A stretch of DNA of 52,396 nt from Thermobacillus xylanilyticus. Lineage in GTDB: Bacteria > Bacillota > Bacilli > Paenibacillales > Paenibacillaceae. Within the stretch, counting starts at the first letter, position 1. Every line of letters starts with the position of its first letter. Both the position numbers and the translations under genes were made by a program. Under the pieces are notes generated by a model. It saw only the letters and a list, made by a program, of their open reading frames with translations, was not told where the DNA came from and did not search any database. Positions 43,503-52,251 of the stretch are shown in pieces. The stretch covers positions 1-52,396 of the forward strand of contig NZ_CAJRAY010000106.1 of assembly GCF_907165215.1 (NCBI RefSeq). Reading direction: 5' to 3'.

Positions 43503-44330
43503 TCAAGACTTGACCGCGCCGCTCGTGACGCCGGAGAAAATATAGCGCTGCATGAACAGGAACATCACGATCGTCGGGATGAAGATCAGCAGAATGTACG
43601 CGGAGATCACTTCCATGCGCGCCGCGTTCGGCCCGACGAACGACTGGATCGCCGTCGCCACCGTGCGCAACCCCCTGTCCGGCATGTACAGGTACGGCAC
43701 GTAGAAGTCGTTGTAGATCGTGATGAACTTCAGGATCACAACGGTTGCCGTCGCCGGCCCGAGGAGCGGGAAGATCACGCTCCGGAAAATCTTGAACAGC
43801 GACGCGCCCTCCATCATCGCCGCCTCGTCCAGCTCGTACGGAATGTTGCGGATGAACTGGAGATAGATCGTGAGCTGGATGACGTCCGCCCCCAGATACA
43901 GTGCGATCGGCGCGCCGTACGTATTGTACAGGCCGAGCGCCTTGATGACCGAGTAGGTGACGACCTGCGTCGTGATGAGCGGAATGACCGCGGCCACCAG
44001 GTACGAACCGATGATCAGGTTTCTCCCCTTGAACTCGAACCGCCCGAGCGCATACGCCGACATCGACCCGATCAGCACGTTGCCGACGATCGAGACGATC
44101 AGGATGAACAGCGTGTTGCCGAGGCCGAGCGCCAGATCCCCTTTCTCCCACGCGATCGAGAAGTTCTCGAAATTCCAGGTCGAGGGGAGCGACAGCCGGT
44201 CGATGTAGAATTCCTGCCGCGTCTTGAACGCGCCGACGAAGACGGAGTACAGCGGGAAGAACACGACGAACGTGCCGATGAGCAGCGCGATATATTTCAT
44301 GGTGTCGAAAAACAGTTGTTTCGCCTTCAT
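43503..44330 (-). CDS. Sugar ABC transporter permease (MalG type)
   Basis: 275 residues with six membrane segments. The EAA loop contact with the ATPase reads NIPYELDEAAMMEGASLFKI and ends near IFRSVIFPLLGPA. Such CUT1 permeases carry oligosaccharides inward. The ATG at 44330 overlaps the stop of the other permease by 4 bp (ATGA), so they are translated as a coupled pair. No ATPase gene is present, as expected if a shared MsmX-type ATPase powers the importer. Confidence 0.93.
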   Translation of the reverse strand: MKAKQLFFDTMKYIALLIGTFVVFFPLYSVFVGAFKTRQEFYIDRLSLPSTWNFENFSIAWEKGDLALGLGNTLFILIVSIVGNVLIGSMSAYALGRFEFKGRNLIIGSYLVAAVIPLITTQVVTYSVIKALGLYNTYGAPIALYLGADVIQLTIYLQFIRNIPYELDEAAMMEGASLFKIFRSVIFPLLGPATATVVILKFITIYNDFYVPYLYMPDRGLRTVATAIQSFVGPNAARMEVISAYILLIFIPTIVMFLFMQRYIFSGVTSGAVKS

Positions 44331-45208
44331 ACTCTCGTCCCGCCTTCCCTCAGAATCAGCCGCTGGATGAGCACGACGACGGCGACCATCAAGAGCAGCA
44401 CGACGGCGAGCGCGGATGCGAGGCCGAACTGATTGAATTTGAAGGCGACGTCCAACGTCTTCATCAGGAAGGTGGACGTGTCGTTCGCGCCGAGCGTCAT
44501 GATGTACGGCACGGTGAAAGCCTGCAGCGCGCCGCTCAGCGTCAGGATGAGCATCAGCTCGACGACATTCTTGATGCTCGGCATCGTAATGTGCCAGAAG
44601 CTCTGCCAGGCGTTCGCACCGTCGATGCGCGCCGCTTCATACAAATCATCCGAGATCGACTGCAGCGCACCGATGAAGATGACCATGTTGTAGCCCATGT
44701 ACATCCAGAGGGAAACGAATGCCAGCGCCCAGTCGTTGATCGCCGGGTTGCCGAGCCATTGCTGTTTCCACGCTTCGAGTCCGAGCACTTCGAGCAGCTT
44801 GTTCAGCGAGCCGTAGGACGTGTGGTACACGGTCTGAAACATGATCGCGATCGCAACCTGATGCAGAATGTACGGCAGGAACAGGATGACCCGGAACACA
44901 TTCCTTCCCTTGAGCTTCGAGTTCAGAATGACGGCGAAGAACAGCGCCAGCGCCGTCTGGACCAGCCCGCCGATGAAATAGTACAGGTTGTTGCGCAGAA
45001 TCTGGAAGTATTCCGGATTCGAGAAGATCTCCCTGTAGTTCTTCAGCCCGACGAAGTTCACGTCAAAGCCGAAGCCGTCCCAGTCCGTGAAGCTGTAGTA
45101 GACGAGCATGACAGACGGGTAGTAGGTGAAAAGGAGCAGCAAAACGAGCGGCAAGGCGAGAAAACTGGTGATGATGATGATCCGCTGGGTTTTGTAGCTG
45201 AGATTCAA
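44327..45208 (-). CDS. Sugar ABC transporter permease (MalF type)
   Basis: 293 residues with six membrane segments. Seen: the first segment IIIITSFLALPLVLLLLF, then YYSFTDWDGFG and the EAA loop ISDDLYEAARIDGANAWQSF with HITMPSIKN. It pairs with the MalG-type permease. TTG 45208 is chosen because GGAGG lies 9 bp upstream; ATG 45226 upstream has no such site. It is 194 bp downstream of the binding protein gene, with an attenuator-like hairpin between. Confidence 0.92.
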   Translation of the reverse strand: MNLSYKTQRIIIITSFLALPLVLLLLFTYYPSVMLVYYSFTDWDGFGFDVNFVGLKNYREIFSNPEYFQILRNNLYYFIGGLVQTALALFFAVILNSKLKGRNVFRVILFLPYILHQVAIAIMFQTVYHTSYGSLNKLLEVLGLEAWKQQWLGNPAINDWALAFVSLWMYMGYNMVIFIGALQSISDDLYEAARIDGANAWQSFWHITMPSIKNVVELMLILTLSGALQAFTVPYIMTLGANDTSTFLMKTLDVAFKFNQFGLASALAVVLLLMVAVVVLIQRLILREGGTRV

Positions 45209-45317
45209 GGCGCCGCGCCTCCTCATGCCAGGATCAAGCCATAACGGTCGGCGCCGTCCTCCCGGAAGGCGCACCCGCTATGCGGTAAGTGACAAGCTTG
45301 ATGACGTCTTGTCTTGG

Positions 45318-45370
45318 AAAAAACCTGAGGCTGCCGTCGGGCGCGATTCGCTTCGCCCTGACGGTCAGCC
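45318..45370 (-). terminator. Hairpin between binding protein and permease genes
   Basis: Minus-strand stem GGCTGACCGTCAGGGCG / CGCCCGACGGCAGCC (45370-45354 with 45343-45329), then TCAGG and T6. The T-run is slightly displaced, so it is probably a partial terminator that keeps binding protein mRNA above permease mRNA. Confidence 0.72.
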
Positions 45371-45402
45371 CCAGTCTGCACGCCGGTTACCTGCTCATCG
45401 AA

Positions 45403-46713
45403 TCAATAGCCGAGTTCTTTCTTGGCTGCGGCCCATTTCTGATTCAACTTGTCGAATTCGGCCTGCAGATCCTTCGCAACGGCAGCTTGCTGGATTTCTT
45501 CACCCGTGAACGGAATCTGCGCCTTGTTCGCAATCTCGTTGAACCGGGAATCCGGCGGCACGGATTCGAGGATGTTGGGATTGTAGCTCATGAACTCCGC
45601 CATTTGCGGCAGCGTCGGTTCGTTGTTTTTGTTGATCGGGATGAAACCGGAATCGGCGTCGTAACCGGATTCCATGATCATGAACTTGACAAACGCCTTG
45701 GCGGCTTCAAGATTCTTGCTGTCCTTGCTTACGCCCATGAAGTAGTCCGGGCCGAGAACGGCGTTCACCGTGCCGCTGTTGTCATGCGGGAACGGGAAGA
45801 AGCCGATGTCTTCCGGCGCCGCGCCGCCTTGCTCGATGATCTGGTTGATGACCCAGTTGCCGAGGAAGTACATTGCCGCGTTGCCCGTCGCGATTTCAAC
45901 CTTCGAAGCTTCCCAGTTGTTCGTGGCCAGGTCTTCTTCGGTATAGCCTTTCTCGATCAGGGTGCGGACAATGTTCAGGCCGATGCCCCACGCGTTGTCA
46001 AGCTGGAACGGCGCGTCCATTTCCACCATGTTGTTCTCGAAGTTGACGTCGCCTGAGAAATGCGCCAGGCTGTTGCGGCCCCATTGACCCATCGGCCATT
46101 GCGCGCCGTAGTTGATGTAGATCGGCACGATGCCGGCGTCTTTCAGCTTCTGGCAGGCTTCGTAGAACTCGTCCAGCGTCTTCGGAATTTCCGTGATGCC
46201 CGCTTTTTCGAACGCCTTCTTGTTGTAAACGATGCCGTTCGTCGAAGAACCCGTTGCAACCCCGTAGTAGTTGCCGTCATACGCCTTGAAATCCGCGAAC
46301 CGCACTTGATCGAAGATGTCGAGGTCATTCAGCGGAGCGAAGAAATCGCCGAGCTCGGAGTTCGCGATGTTCGTCGGAATCATGAGCACGTCGCCGGCGT
46401 CGCCCGCCGTCAGCTTGACGCGGATGTCTTGCTCGTAGTTCGTGTACGGAGCGTATTTGACTTTGACGTTCGGATATTGCTTGTTGAACTCCGACACGTA
46501 TTTGTCGTAAGTCCCGTTGTCGACCAGGTCCGTGCGGTGCGTCGCGAACACAATCTCGCCGGAGATTTCGGTGTTGCCGCCCGCATTCGACTGACCGTTG
46601 CCCGCGGTGTTGTCCGTACCGCCGTTGCCTTCGTTCTTCGAGCCGCCGCAGGCAGCAAGCACGAGCGACAGCACGACGAGGACAGACAGCATCATGGCTA
46701 ATCTTCTTTTCAT
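45403..46713 (-). CDS. Sugar-binding lipoprotein of the ABC transporter
   Basis: 436 residues. Signal peptide MKRRLAMMLSVLVVLSLVLA then lipobox Cys22 (AAC-GG) and a Gly/Asn-rich linker. The mature part is a family 1 solute-binding protein: GEIVFATHRTDLVDNGTYDK, VKYAPYTNYEQDIRVKLTAG, VYNKKAFEKAGITEIPKTLD and FFPFPHDNSGTVN. It captures an oligosaccharide outside the cell and delivers it to the two permeases. ATG 46713 has AGGGGGA upstream. It has its own promoter at 46793-46798. Confidence 0.95.
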   Translation of the reverse strand: MKRRLAMMLSVLVVLSLVLAACGGSKNEGNGGTDNTAGNGQSNAGGNTEISGEIVFATHRTDLVDNGTYDKYVSEFNKQYPNVKVKYAPYTNYEQDIRVKLTAGDAGDVLMIPTNIANSELGDFFAPLNDLDIFDQVRFADFKAYDGNYYGVATGSSTNGIVYNKKAFEKAGITEIPKTLDEFYEACQKLKDAGIVPIYINYGAQWPMGQWGRNSLAHFSGDVNFENNMVEMDAPFQLDNAWGIGLNIVRTLIEKGYTEEDLATNNWEASKVEIATGNAAMYFLGNWVINQIIEQGGAAPEDIGFFPFPHDNSGTVNAVLGPDYFMGVSKDSKNLEAAKAFVKFMIMESGYDADSGFIPINKNNEPTLPQMAEFMSYNPNILESVPPDSRFNEIANKAQIPFTGEEIQQAAVAKDLQAEFDKLNQKWAAAKKELGY

Positions 46714-46792
46714 GCGCGAGTCCCCCTGTTTCCGTGTTGTGTGACCGAACGGTTTCGGCAAAATCCGCCGTTTCCGATCGGTTCCGGCCTTC

Positions 46793-46817
46793 ATTATAGC
46801 GGTGAAAACCGCTTACA
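46793..46817 (-). promoter_or_regulatory. Promoter and operator-like site of the sugar-binding protein gene
   Basis: Minus-strand TATAAT (46798-46793). Just upstream TGTAAGCGGTTTTCA (46817-46803) is a partly palindromic word resembling cre or LacI-family sites, placed between the -35 and -10, where binding would block transcription. It has one base more than the usual cre. CcpA or the local LacI regulator could bind; the binder is inference. Confidence 0.55.
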
Positions 46818-46894
46818 AAAATGCAACGTGTTTGCTTTTCTTGTCCTCTGTTATCCTAACTTTTCTAACAATTGATCGAACAAGAGGCCGGATG

Positions 46895-48391
46895 CTAACG
46901 TACGATTTGCCGATATTCGTTGGGTGTCATGCCCACAATCCGCTTGAACAGTTTGGTAAAATAGGCCGAATCCGGATAGCCCACCTGCTCGCCGACTTCG
47001 TACGTCTTCAGGTCCGGCCGGCTGCGGAGCAGGTTCTTCGCCTGCTCGATCCGCACATTGATCAGGTAATCGGTGATCGTGACGCCCGTCTCCTGCTTGA
47101 ACAGCCGGCTCAGGTAGCTCGGCGTGAGATACACGCGCTCCGCGAGCATCCCGAGATCCAGATCCTCGTGATAGCTTGTCGCGATGATCGCCTTCACGGC
47201 ATCGACCGCGCGCACGCTGCCGCTCCGACGCTCGCGGATGCGCACGATCGCGTCGATCATCCGTTCCGTGAACCATTGCCGCAGCGGGTCGTATTTGAAA
47301 AACCGGGACAGTTCCTCGAGCCGCCGGTCCGCCGGGCCGAACAGTTCCTCCGCTTCTTCGGCGAATCCGCCGAGTTCCCGTTCCGCCAGCTCGAGCATCC
47401 GGATCAGCAGTTCCATCAGCACGCCGGGCGCTTCCTGGCGCCTGCGCATCTCCTTGAAGAAGGCGTTCAGCTCCTGCTCGATCTTCCCCGCGTCGAGAAT
47501 CTGCAGGCTGCGGACATACTCCGTCTCCCACGATTTGTACCAGTCGCTGAAGCGGGCCGGCCTGGCCTGCTGGGGCCCCGCTTCGGATGCCGGTACGAAG
47601 ACGGCCCGCTCGAACCGGTAGAACGCTTTGCCGGCCGCCATCTCGGCTTCGGCGAACGCTTCCCGCAGACGTTTCGCTCCGCGGAACGGCAGCGAGGCGC
47701 CGATGGCCGCGCCGGTATGCTCCGTCAGCGCCGCGGCCAGCGCGAAGCCTGCCCGCTCCGGCGCGGACGTCAGCGAAGCGCCGGCGTCCAGCTCAAGCAG
47801 CAAGCCGTAGGTCCGGTCGCGGACCGCGATCGCGCAAGATCTGACGTCTTCGGCATTCGCCGCCGCCTCCAGCGTATCGAGCCCGACCGCCGCTTCCGTC
47901 CGCACGACGTACCAGACCGCGAACGCATCGTCCGGGATGACCGGCTCCGCGGATGCTTCGCCGGCAAGCGCGCGTTCGAGCCTGTGCCGCCGGAATATTT
48001 TCGTCTGCCTTCGCGCTTCGGCGATTTCCTTCGCCATCTCCCGCAGCACGCGATACAGTTCGGCCTTGTCCACCGGTTTCAGCAGATAGTCCCGCACCTG
48101 ATGGCGCATCGCGGTGCGCGCATAATCGAAATCGCTGTATCCGCTGACGATGACGCAGCGCACGCCGGGATGCTCGGCCTGCAGCTTCTCGGCAACCTGA
48201 AGCCCGTCCATGACCGGCATCCGGATGTCGGTGATGACGACATCCGCCCCTTCTTCCTTGAGGAACTTCAGCAGTTCCGCGCCGTTCGCGAAGACCCCGG
48301 CAACCTCATAGTCCTCCGATGCGGAGCGGACGAGCTTGGCCAGTCCGCGACGGATCCGTTCTTCATCATCTGCAATTACGATGCGAAACAT
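46895..48391 (-). CDS. AraC-type response regulator (YesN-like)
   Basis: 498 residues. N-terminal receiver domain with phospho-acceptor D55 in VVITDIRMPVMDG and K105 in YLLKPVDK. A long middle region (about 120-385) has no recognised catalytic motif. The C-terminus is an AraC HTH domain: LAERVYLTPSYLSRLFKQET and GEQVGYPDSAYFTKLFKRIV with GMTPNEYRQ. It probably activates the adjacent transporter genes in response to sugar sensing by the partner kinase, whose gene ends 27 bp upstream. ATG 48391 has GGAGG 8 bp upstream. Confidence 0.94.
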   Translation of the reverse strand: MFRIVIADDEERIRRGLAKLVRSASEDYEVAGVFANGAELLKFLKEEGADVVITDIRMPVMDGLQVAEKLQAEHPGVRCVIVSGYSDFDYARTAMRHQVRDYLLKPVDKAELYRVLREMAKEIAEARRQTKIFRRHRLERALAGEASAEPVIPDDAFAVWYVVRTEAAVGLDTLEAAANAEDVRSCAIAVRDRTYGLLLELDAGASLTSAPERAGFALAAALTEHTGAAIGASLPFRGAKRLREAFAEAEMAAGKAFYRFERAVFVPASEAGPQQARPARFSDWYKSWETEYVRSLQILDAGKIEQELNAFFKEMRRRQEAPGVLMELLIRMLELAERELGGFAEEAEELFGPADRRLEELSRFFKYDPLRQWFTERMIDAIVRIRERRSGSVRAVDAVKAIIATSYHEDLDLGMLAERVYLTPSYLSRLFKQETGVTITDYLINVRIEQAKNLLRSRPDLKTYEVGEQVGYPDSAYFTKLFKRIVGMTPNEYRQIVR

Positions 48392-48417
48392 GCGTCAGAC
48401 CTCCTGTTTCACGCTGC

Positions 48418-50268
48418 TTACGTCTGCAGCCGGCTCGGCAGGGTCACGGTCACTTCCGTGCCGGCGCCCGGCTCGCTGGCGATGTCGATGCCATAGCCCT
48501 CGCCGTAGAACAGCCGGATTCGCTCGTTCACGTTCCGGAGGCCGATGCCGAAGCCGCGCGAGCCGCCGCCTTCGCCCGGCGGCGTGTCGATCACGCCGCG
48601 CAGCCGCTCCAGCGTATCGGCGTCCAGCCCCGCGCCGTCGTCGCGGATGCGGAAGATGATGCGATCGCCCTCGGCCTCGCACGAGAGCACGATCGTCATG
48701 CGCTCCTTGCGTTCGTCATAGCCGTGCAGCACCGCGTTCTCGATGATCGGCTGCAGCAGGAGCTTGACCATTTTCATTTCGCGATACGGATCGCAGCCGG
48801 CGACCTCGAGCCTGAACCGGCCCGGATAGCGGTACTCGACGATGCGCATGAACGTCTCCAGGTGCATGAGCTCGTCCTCCAGCCGCACGATCTCGCCAGC
48901 CGTGTTCACGCTGTAGCGCAGCAGCCGGCCGAGCAGCTGGATCATGTCCGCCACTTCGGGATTGTCGTCGACTTCAGCCGTCATGCGGATCGACTCCAGC
49001 GTATTGTGCAGAAAATGCGGGTTGATCTGGCTCTGCAGAGCCAGCAGTTCGGCTTCCTTGCGGCGCAATTGCATATGGTAGTTGTCGTTGATCAGCTCGC
49101 GGATCCGGCCGATCATCCGGTTGAAATGAAAGCCCAGCATGCCGATTTCGTCCTGCCGCCGGACCGGGAACGACACCTCGAGATTGCCGGCCTGCACGTG
49201 TTTCATGAGCTGCATCAGCGAGCGCAGCGGCTTCGTCAGGGCGAACGAAATGACGACCGAAGCGGCCAGCGCGAGGAAACCGGTCAGCAGCGCCGTCGCC
49301 AGCGTGAAGTTGCGGTTCGCCACCGCGTCCTTCATCAGCACGCCGACCGGAACGGAGATGATGACCTTCCAGCCGGTCTTGTTCGAGCGGTCGTAAATGA
49401 CGATCCGCTGGCCGTCTTCCGCGTCGTGGCGGAACGTGCCGCGGCTTCCGACAGCCTGCGCGACGACCGGATCGTTCGACCGGTTCTGGGCGAGATGCCG
49501 CATGCCGCTGTCGTAAATGACGTTGTTGTTCTCGTCGAGGATCATCGTCTCCCCGCCGGTGACGCTGTCCAATTCGGATACGTACCGCTCGATGACGCTG
49601 ATGTTCGCGTCGACGGCGACGAGGCCGAGCAGTTCGAGCGACGGCGTATAGATTTGGCGGACGACGGTGAAGACGTAGCGTTTGCGGTTGTGATTGCTCG
49701 TGTATTCCTGCGTGCTGACGAGCGCGGCGTTCGTCCCCTCCCGCCGGGCGCGCTCCAGCCATTGCTGATAGGTGGTCATGATGTCGGAGCGGACGCCGCC
49801 GACCTGCACGCGGTAATAGCCGTTGCCGAAATTGTCGAACAGATAGATCGACGTTGCGCCTTCCTTGACGCTGTTCAGAAAGTAGATGCTCTCCTCCACC
49901 CGGCGCTGAATTTCGAGCGCGGTGCCTTTCTGGCTCGGAATGATGTAAGGGCTGTCCCCGATTTCGAGATCGGGGCGGGAATAGAATTCATTGGCCGCCC
50001 TGAGGCTGTCCTGGATCTCCTCGATGGCGCCGGGCAGCGCGGTGATCCGCTCCATGTCGGAGATGTAGTCGTCAAGGCTGACGATCAGCTTGCGGGCGAG
50101 TTCCGCAACGTATGATGTGGTGTTGTCCTCGATGGTCCGCGCGTACCGGTCATAGGAAACCAGACTGAGCGCCATGATCGGCAAGATAACCAGAAAAAGG
50201 AAAACCAATATCAGCTTCCGCTCCATCGGCAGATCGCGGAATCTGGTCGCCGGATTCCATTTGCGCAC
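48418..50268 (-). CDS. Sensor histidine kinase (YesM-like)
   Basis: 616 residues. First membrane segment about 18-38, an extracytoplasmic Cache-like domain (about 40-295), a second segment (about 305-325), HAMP (about 325-380), then the HPK7-type phospho-acceptor box LQSQINPHFLHNTLESIRM, and a HATPase domain with IENAVLHG, IRDDGAGLD and GFGIGLRNVNERI. It likely senses extracellular sugars directly or through the binding protein. GTG 50268 has GGAGG 9 bp upstream. Partner is the response regulator immediately downstream. Confidence 0.94.
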   Translation of the reverse strand: MRKWNPATRFRDLPMERKLILVFLFLVILPIMALSLVSYDRYARTIEDNTTSYVAELARKLIVSLDDYISDMERITALPGAIEEIQDSLRAANEFYSRPDLEIGDSPYIIPSQKGTALEIQRRVEESIYFLNSVKEGATSIYLFDNFGNGYYRVQVGGVRSDIMTTYQQWLERARREGTNAALVSTQEYTSNHNRKRYVFTVVRQIYTPSLELLGLVAVDANISVIERYVSELDSVTGGETMILDENNNVIYDSGMRHLAQNRSNDPVVAQAVGSRGTFRHDAEDGQRIVIYDRSNKTGWKVIISVPVGVLMKDAVANRNFTLATALLTGFLALAASVVISFALTKPLRSLMQLMKHVQAGNLEVSFPVRRQDEIGMLGFHFNRMIGRIRELINDNYHMQLRRKEAELLALQSQINPHFLHNTLESIRMTAEVDDNPEVADMIQLLGRLLRYSVNTAGEIVRLEDELMHLETFMRIVEYRYPGRFRLEVAGCDPYREMKMVKLLLQPIIENAVLHGYDERKERMTIVLSCEAEGDRIIFRIRDDGAGLDADTLERLRGVIDTPPGEGGGSRGFGIGLRNVNERIRLFYGEGYGIDIASEPGAGTEVTVTLPSRLQT

Positions 50269-50310
50269 GGCGTTCCGCCTCCAGTCACGGCATGGTATGG
50301 GGAAGCGCGA

Positions 50311-51369
50311 TCAGCTCCGCTTGCGCCCGTTCGTATCCCGGCTCGATTCGCGGTACACCATCTCGCCGGAAATCAGGATCTTCTCGTGCGGCTCGCCGGG
50401 CGATGCCACCCGCTCGAGCAGCCGGTCCACCGCCTTGCGGCCGAGCGCCAGCTTCGGCACGTGCACGGTCGTGAGCGCGGGCCGGACGCGCTGCGCGTCT
50501 TCGATGTCGTCGAAGCCGCAGAGCGACAGGGCGCCCGGCACGGACAGCCCGAGCTCGGCGAACGCCTGAAGTGCGTCGATGGCGATGCTGTCGTTCGCGC
50601 AGACGACCGCGGAAGGCAGTTTGCCTTCCGCGCGGCAGCGGGACGCCCAATCCACGAATTGTCCGGAATACCCGCTGATCCCTTCCAGGCTGATCAGATG
50701 GTCGTCGCGCAGCGGGATACCGTGCGTCTCGAGCGCACCCCGAAAGCCGTTCCAGCGGTCGAAGAAACTGCGCGAGAACCGGATGTTGCCCGCGAACAGC
50801 AGGTCGCGGTGTCCGATGCCGATCAAGTACTGGGTAAGCTTGTACATGCAGTCGTAGTTGTTCACGAACACGGTGTCCGACGGGATGAGTGGATCTTCAT
50901 GGTCGATGAGCACCATCGGCAGACCGCAGCGGTGCACCTCGAGCAGCAGCGAGGTTGAAATTTCGCCGACGCCGATCATGCCGAGCAGGCCGTTCGGGTT
51001 GAGCACGTGGAGCAGCCCGTCGATGCTGTGCTCGGAGATGATCACCATGCCGTATCCCCGCTCTTCGAGACGGATCGAAATGCCGTCGAGGATGCGTCCC
51101 CAGTAGACCGATTCCTTCGTTTGAAAACGGATGTTGGGCATCAACACGAGCACGGACGGCTTCGAGCCGCCCGCGGGGAGCTGTCCGGGTTTCTCCTGTC
51201 TTGCGGCTGCGCCCCGCTGGGCGAAATAGCCGAGCTGCGACGCCGCCTGGATGACCCGCTCCTTCGTCGCGGGACTGACGCCGTCCTTGCCTGAAAGCGC
51301 CTTCGACACGACAAATTTCGAGACGCCCAAATAATCGGCAATCTGCTGCATCGTGACCTTTTTCGACAT
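50311..51369 (-). CDS. LacI-family transcriptional regulator
   Basis: 352 residues. The N-terminal helix-turn-helix reads VTMQQIADYLGVSKFVVSKA with hinge region LSGKDGVSPATKERV, then a periplasmic-binding-type ligand domain (about 75-345: VLVLMPNIRFQTKESVYWGR, VLIDHEDPLIPSDTVFVNN, VCANDSIAIDALQAFAELG, LCGFDDIEDA). It should bind an operator with a central CG in the absence or presence of a sugar. ATG 51369 has GGGGATGA upstream; the earlier ATG 51390 does not. First gene in the minus-strand run leading to the two-component system and transporter. Confidence 0.93.
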   Translation of the reverse strand: MSKKVTMQQIADYLGVSKFVVSKALSGKDGVSPATKERVIQAASQLGYFAQRGAAARQEKPGQLPAGGSKPSVLVLMPNIRFQTKESVYWGRILDGISIRLEERGYGMVIISEHSIDGLLHVLNPNGLLGMIGVGEISTSLLLEVHRCGLPMVLIDHEDPLIPSDTVFVNNYDCMYKLTQYLIGIGHRDLLFAGNIRFSRSFFDRWNGFRGALETHGIPLRDDHLISLEGISGYSGQFVDWASRCRAEGKLPSAVVCANDSIAIDALQAFAELGLSVPGALSLCGFDDIEDAQRVRPALTTVHVPKLALGRKAVDRLLERVASPGEPHEKILISGEMVYRESSRDTNGRKRS

Positions 51370-51554
51370 ATTCATCCCCGTCCGTGTCATATTCTTTTAT
51401 TCTAGCACAAGTATTATGTACGCGTAATGAACGGGGGAGGAGGTGCCCGAACGCTAAAAGGCGGCACCCGCGCTTGCACGCAGGTCCGCTCCATTCGTCT
51501 TGTCGCCGGAAGTTGTCCGCGGCGCGGCGCCGTGATTTTTTACCCTCCGATTGC

Positions 51555-52085
51555 TTATCGGCTGAGAATCATCTCTTCAATTCGTTTCCGATCCGTCAGG
51601 TGTTCGAAGCTCCGGTCGAGCTCCAGTTCCTCCGTGCGGATCAGATGGTCGCCTTCATAATGGCAGCGAAGCTCGAAACAACCGTCACCGGCGGTCAAAA
51701 GCCTGACGCAATGCGGCACGTTCGGCGTGATCCCCATGTTCTCGGGATGCAGAATCCAATCCGTCTTCTTCCAATCCAGAATGCCTTCCGGCGTTCGGAT
51801 CGGAATGTCCGTGCGGTCATCGGAAGGAAGTTCGGCATGGTACACGTACATGCCGCCGAACTCCCGCCCGCCCGTAAACCAGGTGACGATGCCCCGAAAG
51901 TCGACGGTCTCAAGCAAAAGGCCCGTCTCTTCCGCGATCTCCCGCAAGGCCGACTCCCTCGGCGTCTCGCCTGGTTCAAGCTTGCCTCCGGGCGCGTTCC
52001 ACATTCCCATCCAGACGGGGTATTCCCGGTTGAGCAGCAGAAAGCGGTCTTCTTGTTGGATGAAGCAGATGGTATATTTCAGCAT
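51555..52085 (-). CDS. Nudix hydrolase
   Basis: 176 residues. The Nudix box runs from G33 in GGKLEPGETPRESALREIAE and ends EETGL, with all conserved Glu and Arg residues. It hydrolyses a nucleoside diphosphate linked to another group, with Mg2+. The pattern (MLKYTICFIQQEDRFLLLNR start, NAPGGKLEPGE) resembles MutT/8-oxo-dGTPase-type proteins, but the substrate is unproven. ATG 52085 has GGAGG 5 bp upstream. Alone on its strand next to the second hairpin array. Confidence 0.92.
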   Translation of the reverse strand: MLKYTICFIQQEDRFLLLNREYPVWMGMWNAPGGKLEPGETPRESALREIAEETGLLLETVDFRGIVTWFTGGREFGGMYVYHAELPSDDRTDIPIRTPEGILDWKKTDWILHPENMGITPNVPHCVRLLTAGDGCFELRCHYEGDHLIRTEELELDRSFEHLTDRKRIEEMILSR

Positions 52086-52251
52086 GCGTACCTCCAAACG
52101 GTCATGGGTGTGAACGGATTTTCGGCTGGTGCTCCTCTCGATGTCCGGAACCTTTTCAAGTTGTTGTGAATATATTCCAGACCCGTTGCCGTTCTCCTGC
52201 TCGGTCCATTGGCTTTAGCCTCATTCACCGCATCAACGACTTGGGCCGACT
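52086..52251. other. Upstream region of the Nudix gene, no gene seen
   Basis: 166 bp between the Nudix start and the hairpin array. I see no gene and no convincing promoter hexamers, though the Nudix promoter should lie here. Confidence 0.5.

Noticed and set aside
51413..51428. Autoregulatory operator upstream of lacI
   Set aside because: The ATTATGTACGCGTAAT stretch is only half symmetric and does not match the epimerase operator well enough.
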